From positions 334,773-398,772 of the forward strand of contig CAWANP010000006.1 in the NCBI GenBank assembly GCA_963783445.1: a stretch of DNA of 64,000 bases, in the 5' to 3' direction. The stretch comes from CAWANP01 sp963783445. GTDB taxonomy: Bacteria; Chloroflexota; Anaerolineae; JAAYZQ01. Position 1 is the stretch's first letter. Every line of letters begins with the position of its first letter. Positions 1 through 8,926 of this stretch are shown one piece after another. The translations under genes were made by a program, and so were the position numbers. The notes beneath the pieces are model-generated. The model was not told where the DNA came from. It ran no database searches and saw only the letters and a program-made list of their open reading frames with translations.

Positions 1-2258
1 GAAGCAGGATCGGGCTACACATGGGCGGGAAACAGCGGCGAAAACCGGCTCACCCCCTGGCGCAACGACCCGGTGACTGACCCGCCAGGAGAGGCGCTCT
101 ATCTGCGCGATGAGGAGGTGGGGCACGTCTGGTCGCCCACGCCTCTGCCTGCGGGCGCGCCGGCCCCCTATCTGATCCGCCATGGCGCTGGCTACTCTGT
201 CTTTGAGCACAGTAGCCATGGCCTCAGGCAACGATTGCGCGTGTTTGCCGTCCCGGATGCACCGGTGAAGGTGCTCCGGTTGCGGCTGGAGAACACGTGG
301 AACCGCAATCGGCGCATCACCGCGACCTTCTACGCTGAATGGGTGCTGGGCACAACCCGAGACACGCACCAGCAGTACATCGTGCCCGAGTTTGACGCCA
401 TTCGCAACGCGCTGTTGGCCTGCAATCCCTACAATGAGGAGTTTGGCGAGCGGGTCGCCTTTCTATCTGCCAGCAGGGAACCGCACGGTCTGACCGCCGA
501 CCGCACCGAGTTTCTGGGACGCGGGGGGAGCCTCAGTCGCCCGGCTGCCCTCGATCGGATGGGATTGGCTGGCACGGTGAAGGCTGGCCTCGACCCCTGC
601 GCTGCCTACCAGGTCCACATCTGGCTGGCTCCTGGGGAGACAGAGGAGATCTTTTTCCTGCTGGGCCAGGGCGCGGACCGGTCAGAGGCACTCCGGCTGG
701 TCGAGCGGTACCAGGATCCGATGCAGGTGGAGGCCGCCTGGGAGGCGCTGAATGAATTCTGGGACGACCTGCTGGGCGCCGTCACAGTGCGGACGCCCGA
801 TCCGGCGCTGAACCTGTTGCTCAATCGCTGGTTGCCCTACCAGGTGCTCTCGTGCCGGCTGTGGGGACGTTCGGCGCTCTACCAGTCGTCAGGCGCGTTT
901 GGATACCGTGACCAGTTGCAGGATGTGATGTCTCTGACGCTGGCCGCGCCCGATCTCGCCCGAGATCACATCCTGCAAGCGGCCCGACACCAGTTCGAGG
1001 CAGGGGACGTGCTGCACTGGTGGCATCCACCTTCAGATCGCGGGGTGCGCACGCGCTGCTCCGACGATCTGCTGTGGCTGCCCTATGTCACCGCGCACTA
1101 TGTGACCACAACCGGCGACAGAACGATCTTGACCGAAAACGTGTCCTTTCTCAAGGCCGCCCCCCTGGATCCGGAGGAGGAAGAACGCTATGGCGCCTAT
1201 GAGACCGCCGACGAGGGCGGCACACTCTACGAGCACTGCCGCCGGGCATTGGACAAAGGGCGAACGGCCGGGCCACACGGCCTGCCCCTGATCGGCACTG
1301 GAGACTGGAACGATGGAATGAACAGGGTGGGTATCGAGGGCCGGGGCGAAAGCGTATGGTTGGGTTGGTTCCTGTACGCCACTTTGACGCGCTTTGCGGC
1401 CATCTGCGAGCTGATGGACGACGAAGAACAGGCCACCACGTACCGGCGGCAGGCTCGCAACCTGCGCCAGGCCCTGGAGGCCAATGCCTGGGACGGGAAC
1501 TGGTATCGCCGTGCCTACTATGACGACGGCACACCCCTGGGGTCGGCCGAAAACGACGAGTGCCAGATCGACTCTATCGCCCAATCGTGGGCTGTTTTGT
1601 CCAAAGCTGCCGACCCGGTGTATGCGGCGCACGCAATGAACGCCGTAGCTGACCGGCTGGTGCGGCAGGATGACCAACTGGTGCTGCTCTTCACCCCGCC
1701 ATTCGATCGAAACGGCGCACGATCCCGGTTATATCAAGGGCTACCCGCCGGGGATTCGGGAGAACGGCGGCCAGTACACTCACGCCGCGCTGTGGGCTGT
1801 GTGGGCCTTTGCCGAACTGGGGGATGGGGACCGCGCCGAGGCACTGTTCCGGTTGCTCAACCCCATCTACCACGGCGACACACCCGAGAAGATGGCGCGC
1901 TACCGGGTGGAGCCCTATGTGGTGGCGGCGGACGTGTACAGTGTGGCACCGCATACTGGCCGCGGTGGCTGGACCTGGTACACCGGTTCGGCTGGTTGGA
2001 TGTATCGCCTGGGTGTGGAAGCTATCCTGAGGGTTGCATCGAGTCGGGAAGGCGCTGCAAATCACACCCTGCATCCCCAAGGATTGGCCGGGCTACGATG
2101 TAATCTACCGTGACGGCGAAACTCAGTACCAGATCCGTGTGGAAAACCCGTACGGCGTTAATCGGAGTGTAAAACAGATCACGCTGGATGGAGAGATCCT
2201 GTCGGCAGAGGAGATCCCGCTGCTAGGCGATGGCCAACTGCACGAGGTACAGTCTTGA
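1..2258 (+). CDS. Cyclic beta-1,2-glucan synthase/cellobiose phosphorylase-like GH94 protein, C-terminal part (frameshifted)
   Basis: The reading frame is open from the first base of the window, so the 5' end lies outside. The protein matches the GH94 (former GT36) phosphorylase-like region of cyclic beta-1,2-glucan synthases: an early TWxxNSxENRLTPW-type segment, QDVMSL near base 920 and the catalytic-acid region GTGDWNDGMN near 1290-1320. Such domains act on beta-linked glucosides by phosphorolysis or trim cyclic glucans. Two single-base shifts break the frame. One extra A in the AAA at 1710-1712 joins FTPPFDR to DPGYIKGYPPG; another extra base near 2025 joins GVEAIL to LHRVGKALQITPC. Corrected, the protein runs to the TGA at 2256-2258. 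The family call is firm, the exact substrate is not. The shifts look like sequence errors because both sides are well conserved. Confidence 0.85.
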
Positions 2259-2726
2259 TGGGCGGCAGGAACATGCCATGAGTTGTGAGCAGTGTTCTCC
2301 TGCTGCAGACCGAGTGCCTGGCCATGGCCTCCGATCTTGCTGTAGCAGGCGAGGGCATTGGCTGCGGCTGCGAGCCTACATGCTGGCAGTGGACAAAGTT
2401 GCCTATTCAGTGCACCCGCGGGGCCTGTTCCCCCAGAAATGCAGTCCAGTGTGGCGTCTACGACAGCCGTTGAACGCCCATCGGCAAATGTGGAGCATGG
2501 CGGCCCTGGGCCGCTTTTGTTTTGTTGAGGAAAAGATCAATCAACTCTCCGATGACAACGGCAGACATCTCGGGTACTATGATCATAAGAAGACGTTGCA
2601 CTACACCAGGTCCGAGTGGACACGATCTCGATCGGGGCAACTTTATGGATGCGCACAAGATTGTGGAGTAGGGTGTCATGAGTGAGCTGGAGTCGACCCA
2701 AGGTCGCTCCCGGAGGGAGGTTTCCA
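2259..2726 (+). other. Intergenic stretch with a decayed coding fragment
   Basis: No convincing gene. Around 2485-2580 the + strand can be read as a peptide containing KINQLSDDNGRHLGYYD, which closely resembles KIHQLSDDKAQVLGYDT encoded around 14215-14330. The two DNA stretches align over about 90 bp. Both look like remnants of one unrecognised gene family. The strong ribosome binding site GGGAGG at 2714-2720 belongs to the next gene. Confidence 0.4.
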
Positions 2727-3197
2727 ATGCGAGAGAAACTGGTGATAGGGCTGCTAGGAGTGTCATTGCTGGTCCTGACGGCTTGCGCGTCGGGAGCAGC
2801 AAACCCGTCAGAACTGCTGGATCCGAAAGTGCAGTTGACCATGGAAGCAGATGGTCGAACCGTGGTCAGGGTGGGTGTGTGCAACAGGGGCGCGCGGGAT
2901 TTCGCTGGAGACAAGTACTTTGCTGGACAGGTAACCCTGTTCGATGAGAACGAGTACCTGGTGGAATGCGCGACAGTCGAACAGTTGGGCCCGGTGGCCT
3001 CCAGTGAAACCGTGTTCCCACTGGAGATCAAGACCACCTTGCCGCCGGGCACCTACCGCTTGGCCTACAGCACCTCAAGCTTTCTCACCACGGATGCGAG
3101 GTTCACCATCGTGGAACAGGACGGAGCCCGGTACCTAAAGGCGATGCCCTGGCTGATCAGCCCGCAGACCGACTTTACCATTACTGAGGCAAACTAG
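2727..3197 (+). CDS. Small secreted lipoprotein of unknown function
   Basis: A 156-residue protein with a classic lipoprotein signal peptide: charged N-terminus MREK, hydrophobic core, lipobox LTAC with the lipidated Cys at residue 20. The start at 2727 is favoured over an upstream in-frame start because GGGAGG lies 7 bases before it and the signal peptide begins there. The mature part is predicted beta-rich, with phrases such as VRVGVCNRG and LPPGTYRLAYS that recall small Ig-like extracellular domains; this is inference. It is followed by a second small lipoprotein at 3301. Function not recognised. Confidence 0.75.
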   Translation: MREKLVIGLLGVSLLVLTACASGAANPSELLDPKVQLTMEADGRTVVRVGVCNRGARDFAGDKYFAGQVTLFDENEYLVECATVEQLGPVASSETVFPLEIKTTLPPGTYRLAYSTSSFLTTDARFTIVEQDGARYLKAMPWLISPQTDFTITEAN

Positions 3198-3300
3198 CCG
3201 TCCCATGCTATGAACACCGGGCCACGAGATCCCACGGAATCAGCAGGACGCAATCTGGCCGTGCAGAACCATCGCGACCGGTATACTGGGAGATTCAGGA

Positions 3301-3711
3301 TGGACAAGGTACGAAAAACTCTGTTGGCAGCAGTACCCCTGCTGCTGGCCGGCCTGTTGGCGGCCTGTGGCCAGGCCGCCGTCCGGCTCGGCTGGGTGGA
3401 AATCTCATCACCGGGTCATCTCGCGGCCAGCTACATCAAGTTCACCGGCACCGAGACCCGTACCGTGCCAGCCCAAGCCGGCGAGACCCTCTTCCTGGAG
3501 TATGGTGCCAAGGTGGATACAGGGGATTTAACGGTCTGGAGGTCGAGGATCCATACGGCAAGACCGTCTGGTGCGTCGTCTCTGCGAGGACTGTGGGAGA
3601 CTCAAGGCGCTGCCAGTGAACCAGGCAGGCTGCTACACAATCTCCGTCCAGGGCAGCGGCACGGAAGGGGAATTCGACATAAAGTGGAACGAGGCAGTAG
3701 CCGTACTGTGA
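3301..3711 (+). CDS. Small lipoprotein, frame interrupted by two single-base shifts
   Basis: Starts with MDKVRKTLLAAVPLLLAGLL and a lipobox LAAC (Cys at residue 22). The first frame runs to about 3530 (..KVDTGDLTV), the next supplies LEVEDPYGKTVWCVVSART and a third supplies LKALPVNQAGCYTISVQGSG up to the TGA at 3709-3711. All three parts read as one plausible beta-rich extracellular protein of about 135 residues; GCYTISVQG is like domains that stabilise or bind other envelope components. No family assigned. The stretches on each side of the breaks look coding, so sequencing error is as likely as real decay. Confidence 0.55.
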
Positions 3712-3790
3712 TGCTGACAACAGCAGAGGTTGCTGTGCGCTCATTGTGCGTCCCCTGGCGCTCAATGTCCAGCCTAGAAGGAGGGATGCA

Positions 3791-4177
3791 GTGGAGAGAC
3801 CGGTACGGGTACTGATCGCCGATGATCGACGGGCGACGCGCAAGGGTCTGCGAGCCCTGCTATCCCTCTATCCACAGGTAGAAGTGGTGGGATCTGCTGC
3901 GAATGGCCAGGAGGCAGTCCGCTTTGTCTCAGAATGCCAGCCTCATCTGGTCCTGATGGACATGCAGATGCCGGTAATGGATGGGGTGGAGGCCACGCGC
4001 TGTATCAAGGACCGGTGGCCTGAAGTAAAGGTCGTTGCCTTGACGATCCACCCTCAGTATCGGCCCAAGGCAGCCGCCGCGGGAGCCGACGCTATCCTGT
4101 TCAAAGGCGATTCGCCCCAAGCGCTGCATGACGCCATCCTGGCCCAGGTCCAGGGTCTATCCGGCCCTGCCAGCTAG
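3791..4177 (+). CDS. Stand-alone response-regulator receiver domain
   Basis: A 128-residue CheY-like REC domain with the acidic pair in VLIADD, the phospho-acceptor Asp in LVLMDMQMPVMDG, the switch Thr in VVALTI and the conserved Lys in ILFKGDS. There is no output domain after the receiver, so it must act by protein-protein contact or be the remnant of a larger regulator. The GTG start at 3791 is chosen because AGAAGGAGGG sits just upstream and the REC domain begins at once; a longer upstream frame overlaps the previous lipoprotein region. No histidine kinase is nearby. Confidence 0.85.
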   Translation: MERPVRVLIADDRRATRKGLRALLSLYPQVEVVGSAANGQEAVRFVSECQPHLVLMDMQMPVMDGVEATRCIKDRWPEVKVVALTIHPQYRPKAAAAGADAILFKGDSPQALHDAILAQVQGLSGPAS

Positions 4178-4219
4178 TGCCGCTTCACACCACAGATGTG
4201 GGCACTTTGGGTGGCTCGC

Positions 4220-4238
4220 ATCGGGTCCGTGACCCGAT
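4220..4238 (+). terminator. Hairpin after the receiver gene
   Basis: ATCGGGTC-CGT-GACCCGAT forms a perfect 8-bp stem with a 3-base loop, 43 bases after the receiver-gene stop. It lacks a T-run, so termination or mRNA stabilisation is only inferred. Confidence 0.4.
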
Positions 4239-4464
4239 GATTCACGCTCAAAGGAGCAGAACCCGCCAGGTCACGGACGCTTCGGCTGAGCTCAGCGCAG
4301 GCCTGGCTTGAGCAGGAAAAGGCCAAGGTCTGTTCTGTGAAGGAGCACTAGGCCTGGCCAATGATATACCAATGACGAGCCGGCAATGGTGCTGGCTGTC
4401 TTGGCCACTGCGCGATTGAAGCTTAGAAACTGCATACCGCGTGAAGCAATAGAGGGAGGGGGCA

Positions 4465-5379
4465 ATGGAGACTCGAATTCTCGTTCCACTGGATGGTTCA
4501 CGCCTTGCCGAGCAGGCACTCTCCTGCGCCATGACCCTGGGCCGGGGGCTGCCTGCCGAACTCATCCTGTTCCGCGCCGTTTCAATTCCATCTGACGCTC
4601 AGGAGGCTCTGGACAGAGCTGGCTTGAAGTCTGCCCCACTCATGGAGCAGCTCGAGATCGAGGCCAACGAATACCTGGAAGCGATGAGCCATCTCCTGTC
4701 AAAGGCTGGGCTGAATTTCAGCCACGCCGTCGGCCATGGGCTGGCGGCGGACGCCATCCTGGATTTTCTTGAGCCAGGGGATATCGACCTGATCGTCATG
4801 GCCTCCCATGGCTATACGGGCATCAATCGCTGGACCCACGGCAGCGTGGCCGAGCGTGTGCTGCAGTCGGCTGGCCAGCCGGTGCTTTTGGTACGCGCGA
4901 AAGAGGAGGGTCCGGCAGGCTTGCCGGATGCCTGCCCCTGTCGTCGTATCCTGGTGCCGCTGGACGGCTCTCAAGTGGCCGAGCAGGTTCTGCCAGCCAT
5001 CACCCCGATTGCCAGGTCTCTGGGGTGCGAAATGACCCTTTTCCAGGTACCCATCATCTACGCCTCTGGCTCGCTCATAGGCGACTGGTACATGCCTCTG
5101 CAGGGCAGTTTTCAGACAGCCGACCAGGAGGCCCATGCCTATCTGGAGCGCCAGGCCAGCGGCCTCAGGGATCAGGGAATTCAAGTAACCACAGCCATAT
5201 GGCTGGGTGCGGTTGCGGAGTCGATCATTGACTATGCTGAGGTCAACGACGTGGACCTGATCGCCATGTGCACCCATGGCCGGACAGGCCTGGCGCGCTG
5301 GGCCCTGGGCAGTGTGGCCGACCGGGTCCTACGCGCAGGTGACAAACCGATCCTGCTGGTCCGGGCCAAGAAGACTTGA
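4465..5379 (+). CDS. Tandem universal stress protein (two UspA domains)
   Basis: 304 residues made of two UspA domains, about 1-150 and 160-304. Each begins with ILVPLDGS and ends with the ATP-binding segment (HGYTGINRWTHGS in domain 1; HGRTGLARWALGS in domain 2) and a PVLLVRAK / PILLVRAK strand. These cytoplasmic proteins bind ATP and help cells survive stress; direct targets are unknown. AGGGAGGGGG precedes the ATG. Four Usp domains in three genes occur within 8 kb (also 10708 and 11799), which suggests a stress or energy-limitation region. Confidence 0.93.
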   Translation: METRILVPLDGSRLAEQALSCAMTLGRGLPAELILFRAVSIPSDAQEALDRAGLKSAPLMEQLEIEANEYLEAMSHLLSKAGLNFSHAVGHGLAADAILDFLEPGDIDLIVMASHGYTGINRWTHGSVAERVLQSAGQPVLLVRAKEEGPAGLPDACPCRRILVPLDGSQVAEQVLPAITPIARSLGCEMTLFQVPIIYASGSLIGDWYMPLQGSFQTADQEAHAYLERQASGLRDQGIQVTTAIWLGAVAESIIDYAEVNDVDLIAMCTHGRTGLARWALGSVADRVLRAGDKPILLVRAKKT

Positions 5380-5411
5380 GTCAGAAAATCGATCGAGAAG
5401 GGATCGTCCAC

Positions 5412-5666
5412 ATGACGTCACAAGAAAAATTGGACTGGTTCTGGTCCTTGGGCGCAGTGCCTGGCAGCATATTCGACGACCTGGATGACCGGCTGCCAAA
5501 GGGGCCCAGGTGGCCCCACCGCCGCCACGCCAGACCCCTGCGGCCTGCCTTCCGGGTACGGCGTCAGAAGGCAACGAAAGACAAGGGCGACAGGTTTGAG
5601 CTGAAGCGAGGAAGAAAACCCGAACGTTCGCAAAGGGATAGCGGGAGAGAATCTTCTCAAGGATGA
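5412..5666 (+). CDS. Hypothetical small basic protein
   Basis: 84 residues, not recognised. The N-terminal 35 residues are ordinary (MTSQEKLDWFWSLGAVPG), the rest very rich in Arg and Lys (RRHARPLRPAFRVRRQK). A weak AAGGGA lies upstream of the ATG. It sits between a universal stress gene and a broken ClpP-class gene. The Arg/Lys-rich half could be read-out of a shifted frame, so a real gene is only possible. Confidence 0.3.
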   Translation: MTSQEKLDWFWSLGAVPGSIFDDLDDRLPKGPRWPHRRHARPLRPAFRVRRQKATKDKGDRFELKRGRKPERSQRDSGRESSQG

Positions 5667-5672
5667 ACGCCC

Positions 5673-6023
5673 GTGGCGAGGAAAGAGACCATCCATGTCA
5701 GGTTTTCCGCCGGCGTTGAGGTCAAGACCGTAAACAAGCTGAACGCAAGGTTTCTTCTCCATGGGATCAGCTACGACGTTACCAAACCGAACCGATTCGA
5801 GGAGAAGACACTTGACGAGCGTGTCAGAAGCCTGCGGATGGATCGCGAAAACATGTCAGGTGTCATAGCCGACAGCACGGGTAGGCCCCTGGCCACGGTC
5901 GAGCGCGACATTCTTGACGGCACCGTGTTGAATTCGGAGCAAGCGCTTGTCTACGGACTTGTCCATGAGATTCAAAGTGTTCTGTTTGAGAAAGGTTCCA
6001 GAATGTTTGAGATTAAGCTCTAA
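5673..6023 (+). CDS. ClpP-class (SDH-type) serine protease relic lacking the catalytic serine region
   Basis: 116 residues with a GTG start preceded by AAGGA. The first 18 residues (IHVRFSAGVEVKTVNKL) look like the first strand and helix of ClpP-class proteases. The text then jumps to the segment around the active-site His (RFLLHGISYD) and continues with the helical tail (DERVRSLRMDREN..ADSTGRPLATVE) and the terminal SEQALVYGLVHEI, typical of the ClpP C-terminus. About 70-80 residues, including the nucleophilic Ser segment, appear to be missing in frame. Either a non-catalytic paralogue or a deletion derivative. Assignment rests on motif recall. Confidence 0.5.
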   Translation: MARKETIHVRFSAGVEVKTVNKLNARFLLHGISYDVTKPNRFEEKTLDERVRSLRMDRENMSGVIADSTGRPLATVERDILDGTVLNSEQALVYGLVHEIQSVLFEKGSRMFEIKL

Positions 6024-6128
6024 GTCTTCTTGGTGACAGAGACCTCGCTCTGAGCCACCGGGTGCAGAGCGACCTACACCTGTGCAAGAGACCGCTGTGT
6101 ATCATAGCCCGGAAGTTAAGGAGATACC

Positions 6129-7487
6129 ATGCTCGCAAAAGAGGAACTCCTGGCCAAAGCCAGGAAACCTGCAGAAGACGCGATGCGCCTGCACCCTTTC
6201 TATCGCGGAAAGATACAGATTGCGCCCAAGTGCCCTGTCCACGGGCTTGATGATTTCGCCATCTGGTACACGCCCGGCGTGGCCGCCCCCTGTCGGGCCA
6301 TCCAAGAGAACGAAGAACTGGCCTATGAATACACCAACAAGGGCAACACCGTTGCCATTGTCACGGATGGGACGCGCGTGTTGGGCCTGGGGGACATCGG
6401 CCCTGTTGCCGGGCTGCCGGTGATGGAGGGCAAGGCGCTGATCTTCAAATACCTGGGTGGGGTGGACGCCATCCCCATTTGCCTGGATACCAAGGACCCC
6501 TACCGCATCATTCTCGCCGTCAAGTGGCTCCAGCCTGCCTTTGGCGGCATCAACCTGGAGGATATTTCGCAACCCAAGTGCTTCCGCGTCCTCGACATGC
6601 TGCGCACCGACCCCGAGATCAAGATCCCCGTCTGGCACGACGACCAGCAGGGAACGGCTACGGTCATCCTGGCGGGCGTGATCAATGCGCTCAAAGTGGT
6701 AGGCAAGAACATGGCGGATGTCAAGGTCGCCGTGATCGGGACCGGGGCGGCCAATGTTGCCACGCTGCGACTGCTGCTCGCCAGTGGCCTCCCCTTTGGC
6801 AACATCATCGCCTGCGACAGCAGGGGCATCCTTCATGCGGAACGGGAGGACATTGCGCAGCGCAAGATCGAATTCGTGGACAAGTGGCGAGTTTGCCAAT
6901 ACAGCAACGCAGCAGACCGCCGTGGCGGCCCGGCCGAGGCCATGCGTGGGGCTGACGTGTGCATCGCCGCCAGTCAGCCCGGTCCGGGAACGATCCCTCC
7001 AGAGTGGGTCCGGGGCATGAATGAAGACGCCATCATCTTTGCCTGTGCCAACCCCATTCCCGAAATCTGGCCCTGGGAGGCAAAAGAGGCTGGGGCGCGC
7101 ATTGTGGGCACGGGCCGCAGCGACTTTGCCAACCAGATCAACAACTCGCTGGGCTTCCCCGGCATCTTTCGCGGTGTGCTGGACGTGCGCGCCACGACCA
7201 TCACCGACGAGATGGCCATGGCCGCCGCCGAGGAACTCGCCCGTTGCGCGGAGGAACGGGGCTTGGATGAGGAGCACCTGCTACCCACGATGGACGATTG
7301 GGAGGTCTTTCCCAGGGAAGCAGCGGCCGTCGGCGTACGAGCCCAAGAGCAAGGCGTGGCGCGTCTCAGCCTGTCTCGAGACGAACTGCTGGACAACGCC
7401 AAGCAGACCATCCAGCAGGCGCAGGAAATGACGCGATTCATGATGGACAAAGAACTCATCCCACCCCTGCCGGAGGAGTGGTCCTAG
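6129..7487 (+). CDS. Malic enzyme (malate dehydrogenase, oxaloacetate-decarboxylating)
   Basis: 452 residues. The bacterial malic-enzyme layout is complete: WYTPGVAAPCRAI near residue 45, TDGTRVLGLGDIGP near 80, the Lys/Asp catalytic region with KALIFKYLGGVD, the metal site in HDDQQGTA, the NAD(P)-binding GTGAANVA near 205 and ACANPIPEIWP. It oxidatively decarboxylates malate to pyruvate with NAD(P)H formation in the cytoplasm. AAGGAG is 6 bases before the ATG. The C-terminus has an extra roughly 40-residue helical tail. A flavoprotein gene starts 14 bases after the stop, suggesting co-transcription. Confidence 0.95.
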   Translation: MLAKEELLAKARKPAEDAMRLHPFYRGKIQIAPKCPVHGLDDFAIWYTPGVAAPCRAIQENEELAYEYTNKGNTVAIVTDGTRVLGLGDIGPVAGLPVMEGKALIFKYLGGVDAIPICLDTKDPYRIILAVKWLQPAFGGINLEDISQPKCFRVLDMLRTDPEIKIPVWHDDQQGTATVILAGVINALKVVGKNMADVKVAVIGTGAANVATLRLLLASGLPFGNIIACDSRGILHAEREDIAQRKIEFVDKWRVCQYSNAADRRGGPAEAMRGADVCIAASQPGPGTIPPEWVRGMNEDAIIFACANPIPEIWPWEAKEAGARIVGTGRSDFANQINNSLGFPGIFRGVLDVRATTITDEMAMAAAEELARCAEERGLDEEHLLPTMDDWEVFPREAAAVGVRAQEQGVARLSLSRDELLDNAKQTIQQAQEMTRFMMDKELIPPLPEEWS

Positions 7488-7501
7488 AGGAGGAAAAGAC
7501 C

Positions 7502-8398
7502 ATGTACGATCTGATCATCGTCGGTGGCGGGCCGGCGGGCATCACTGCTGCAGCAACGGCTCTCAACCAACGTCTGGAGACCCTGATCATCGCCCGGCAG
7601 TGGGGCGGACAGATTACCTATGCCATGCAGCTGGAAGATACGGAGGGGCGGCAGAGCATCACCGGTGAGAAACTGCTCGATTCCTATCGCCGCCAGCTCG
7701 ACTACCTGGACTTTGTTCGTCGCTTTGATACGGTGACCAGGGTGACGCACAAAGATGGGCACCTTGTCGTGGACACTGAGCAAGGCGATTGCTTTGAGGG
7801 ACGTACCCTGATCATGGCCACAGGGGCCAAGCCTCAGCACCTGAACATCCCCGGGGAGGCCAGGTTGTCCGGTCACGGTTTGAGCTATTCGGCTACCACC
7901 CACGCCGGCCTGTTCCTGGGAAAAGACGTCGCCGTGGTGGGCAATGAGGCTCGCGCCCAACTGGCCACGGCAGATCTCGCCCGCAAGGCCCACCAAGTCT
8001 TTCTGTTGGCTCCTGACTCGTTGTCCGACACACCCTTGCTCGATAAGCTGCACCAGACAGAGAACGTCGAAATTGCAGAGGGTGTGGAGATACGAGAAAT
8101 CTGCGGCGAGTACTATGTGGAAGGCATCGTCATTGCTGCGCCTGATGGTAGGGTACGCGAGATACCGCTCAAGGGCGTGTTCGTCAAGCTGCCTCGCACC
8201 CCCAACTCCGGTTTGGTACGAGCGTGGGTAGGTTGCGACAGAGAAGGGCGAATCATCGTCGACGTGAACTGTGCTACGAACTGGCCGGGTGTCTTTGCCG
8301 CCGGTGACGTGACGCACGTTTCGGAGCAGGTGCTGGTGCACATTGGCGAGGGGGCCAAGGCCGCCATCTCGGCTTATCACTATCTACTGATGCATTGA
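7502..8398 (+). CDS. Thioredoxin-reductase-like flavoprotein without the redox cysteines
   Basis: 298 residues with the FAD-binding GGGPAGITAAA at the N-terminus, an ATGAKP segment and the C-terminal FAD contact GVFAAGDVTH. It matches the thioredoxin-reductase fold, but the usual CxxC segment (SYCATCDG) reads SYSATTHAG and the second nucleotide-binding loop is VVGNEARAQ instead of GGGNSA. Disulfide reduction by the usual mechanism is therefore impossible; ferredoxin/flavodoxin-NADP reductase-like or other electron transfer is a plausible alternative. AGGAGG precedes the ATG. It follows malic enzyme closely and may consume its NAD(P)H (inference). Confidence 0.85.
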   Translation: MYDLIIVGGGPAGITAAATALNQRLETLIIARQWGGQITYAMQLEDTEGRQSITGEKLLDSYRRQLDYLDFVRRFDTVTRVTHKDGHLVVDTEQGDCFEGRTLIMATGAKPQHLNIPGEARLSGHGLSYSATTHAGLFLGKDVAVVGNEARAQLATADLARKAHQVFLLAPDSLSDTPLLDKLHQTENVEIAEGVEIREICGEYYVEGIVIAAPDGRVREIPLKGVFVKLPRTPNSGLVRAWVGCDREGRIIVDVNCATNWPGVFAAGDVTHVSEQVLVHIGEGAKAAISAYHYLLMH

Positions 8399-8503
8399 GC
8401 GTGCTCTGCCGTCCCGCCATGGTACGAGGAGGCCAGTTGAACCAGAGCAAGATTGGCTCGAATCGTTCAAAGCGATTGCTGACAGGTTCGTAAGGGCCGC
8501 GTC

Positions 8504-8860
8504 ATGCAGAAGCGCTATCACATCAGATCCTGCCTCTTTACCATTCTTTCCATCGAGGGCTTTCCCCTTCAGGGAGCAGCCCAGGACACGGCTCGGGTCG
8601 CAGCTCAGATTGTCACTGGAGTGGGCTTTCTGGGCGCAGGTGCGATGTTGCAGGCCAGAGGAAATATCCGTGGCCTGACCACGGCCGCCGGAATCTGGTT
8701 GGTGGCGGCCATCGGCATGGCGGTGGGCTGTGGCGCCTACTTTCTCGCTGTGTTCGCCACGATTCTATCCACGATTTGGCTGATTTTGCTGGCGCCTGTC
8801 AGCCATCGGCTGGAACAGCGGGCCGGAGGCGCGAAGGAGGACGGATCAGGGCAGCCATAG
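8504..8860 (+). CDS. MgtC/SapB-family membrane protein, N-terminally truncated
   Basis: 118 residues that contain the typical MgtC core QIVTGVGFLGAGAMLQ, the segment IRGLTTAAGIWLVAAIGMA and two more hydrophobic helices. Full-length MgtC-like proteins start with another two or three membrane helices and the GLERE segment, which cannot be found in the 100 bases upstream. The gene is thus a 5'-truncated copy or is shifted upstream. The family is linked to Mg2+ limitation and membrane potential. Confidence 0.65.
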   Translation: MQKRYHIRSCLFTILSIEGFPLQGAAQDTARVAAQIVTGVGFLGAGAMLQARGNIRGLTTAAGIWLVAAIGMAVGCGAYFLAVFATILSTIWLILLAPVSHRLEQRAGGAKEDGSGQP

Positions 8861-8926
8861 TGATCTGGGGACAGAATAGACCAACAGGATTGCGAGCCAA
8901 GGCTCCTGGACTAGGGGGTGGTGGAC

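Noticed and set aside
2230..2685. Open frame after the GH94 gene as an intact gene
   Set aside because: Only its middle shows any relatedness (to 14215-14330); start and end look random.
6102..7277. Long open frame antisense to malic enzyme
   Set aside because: High-GC shadow; no family features, and the + strand gene is unmistakable.
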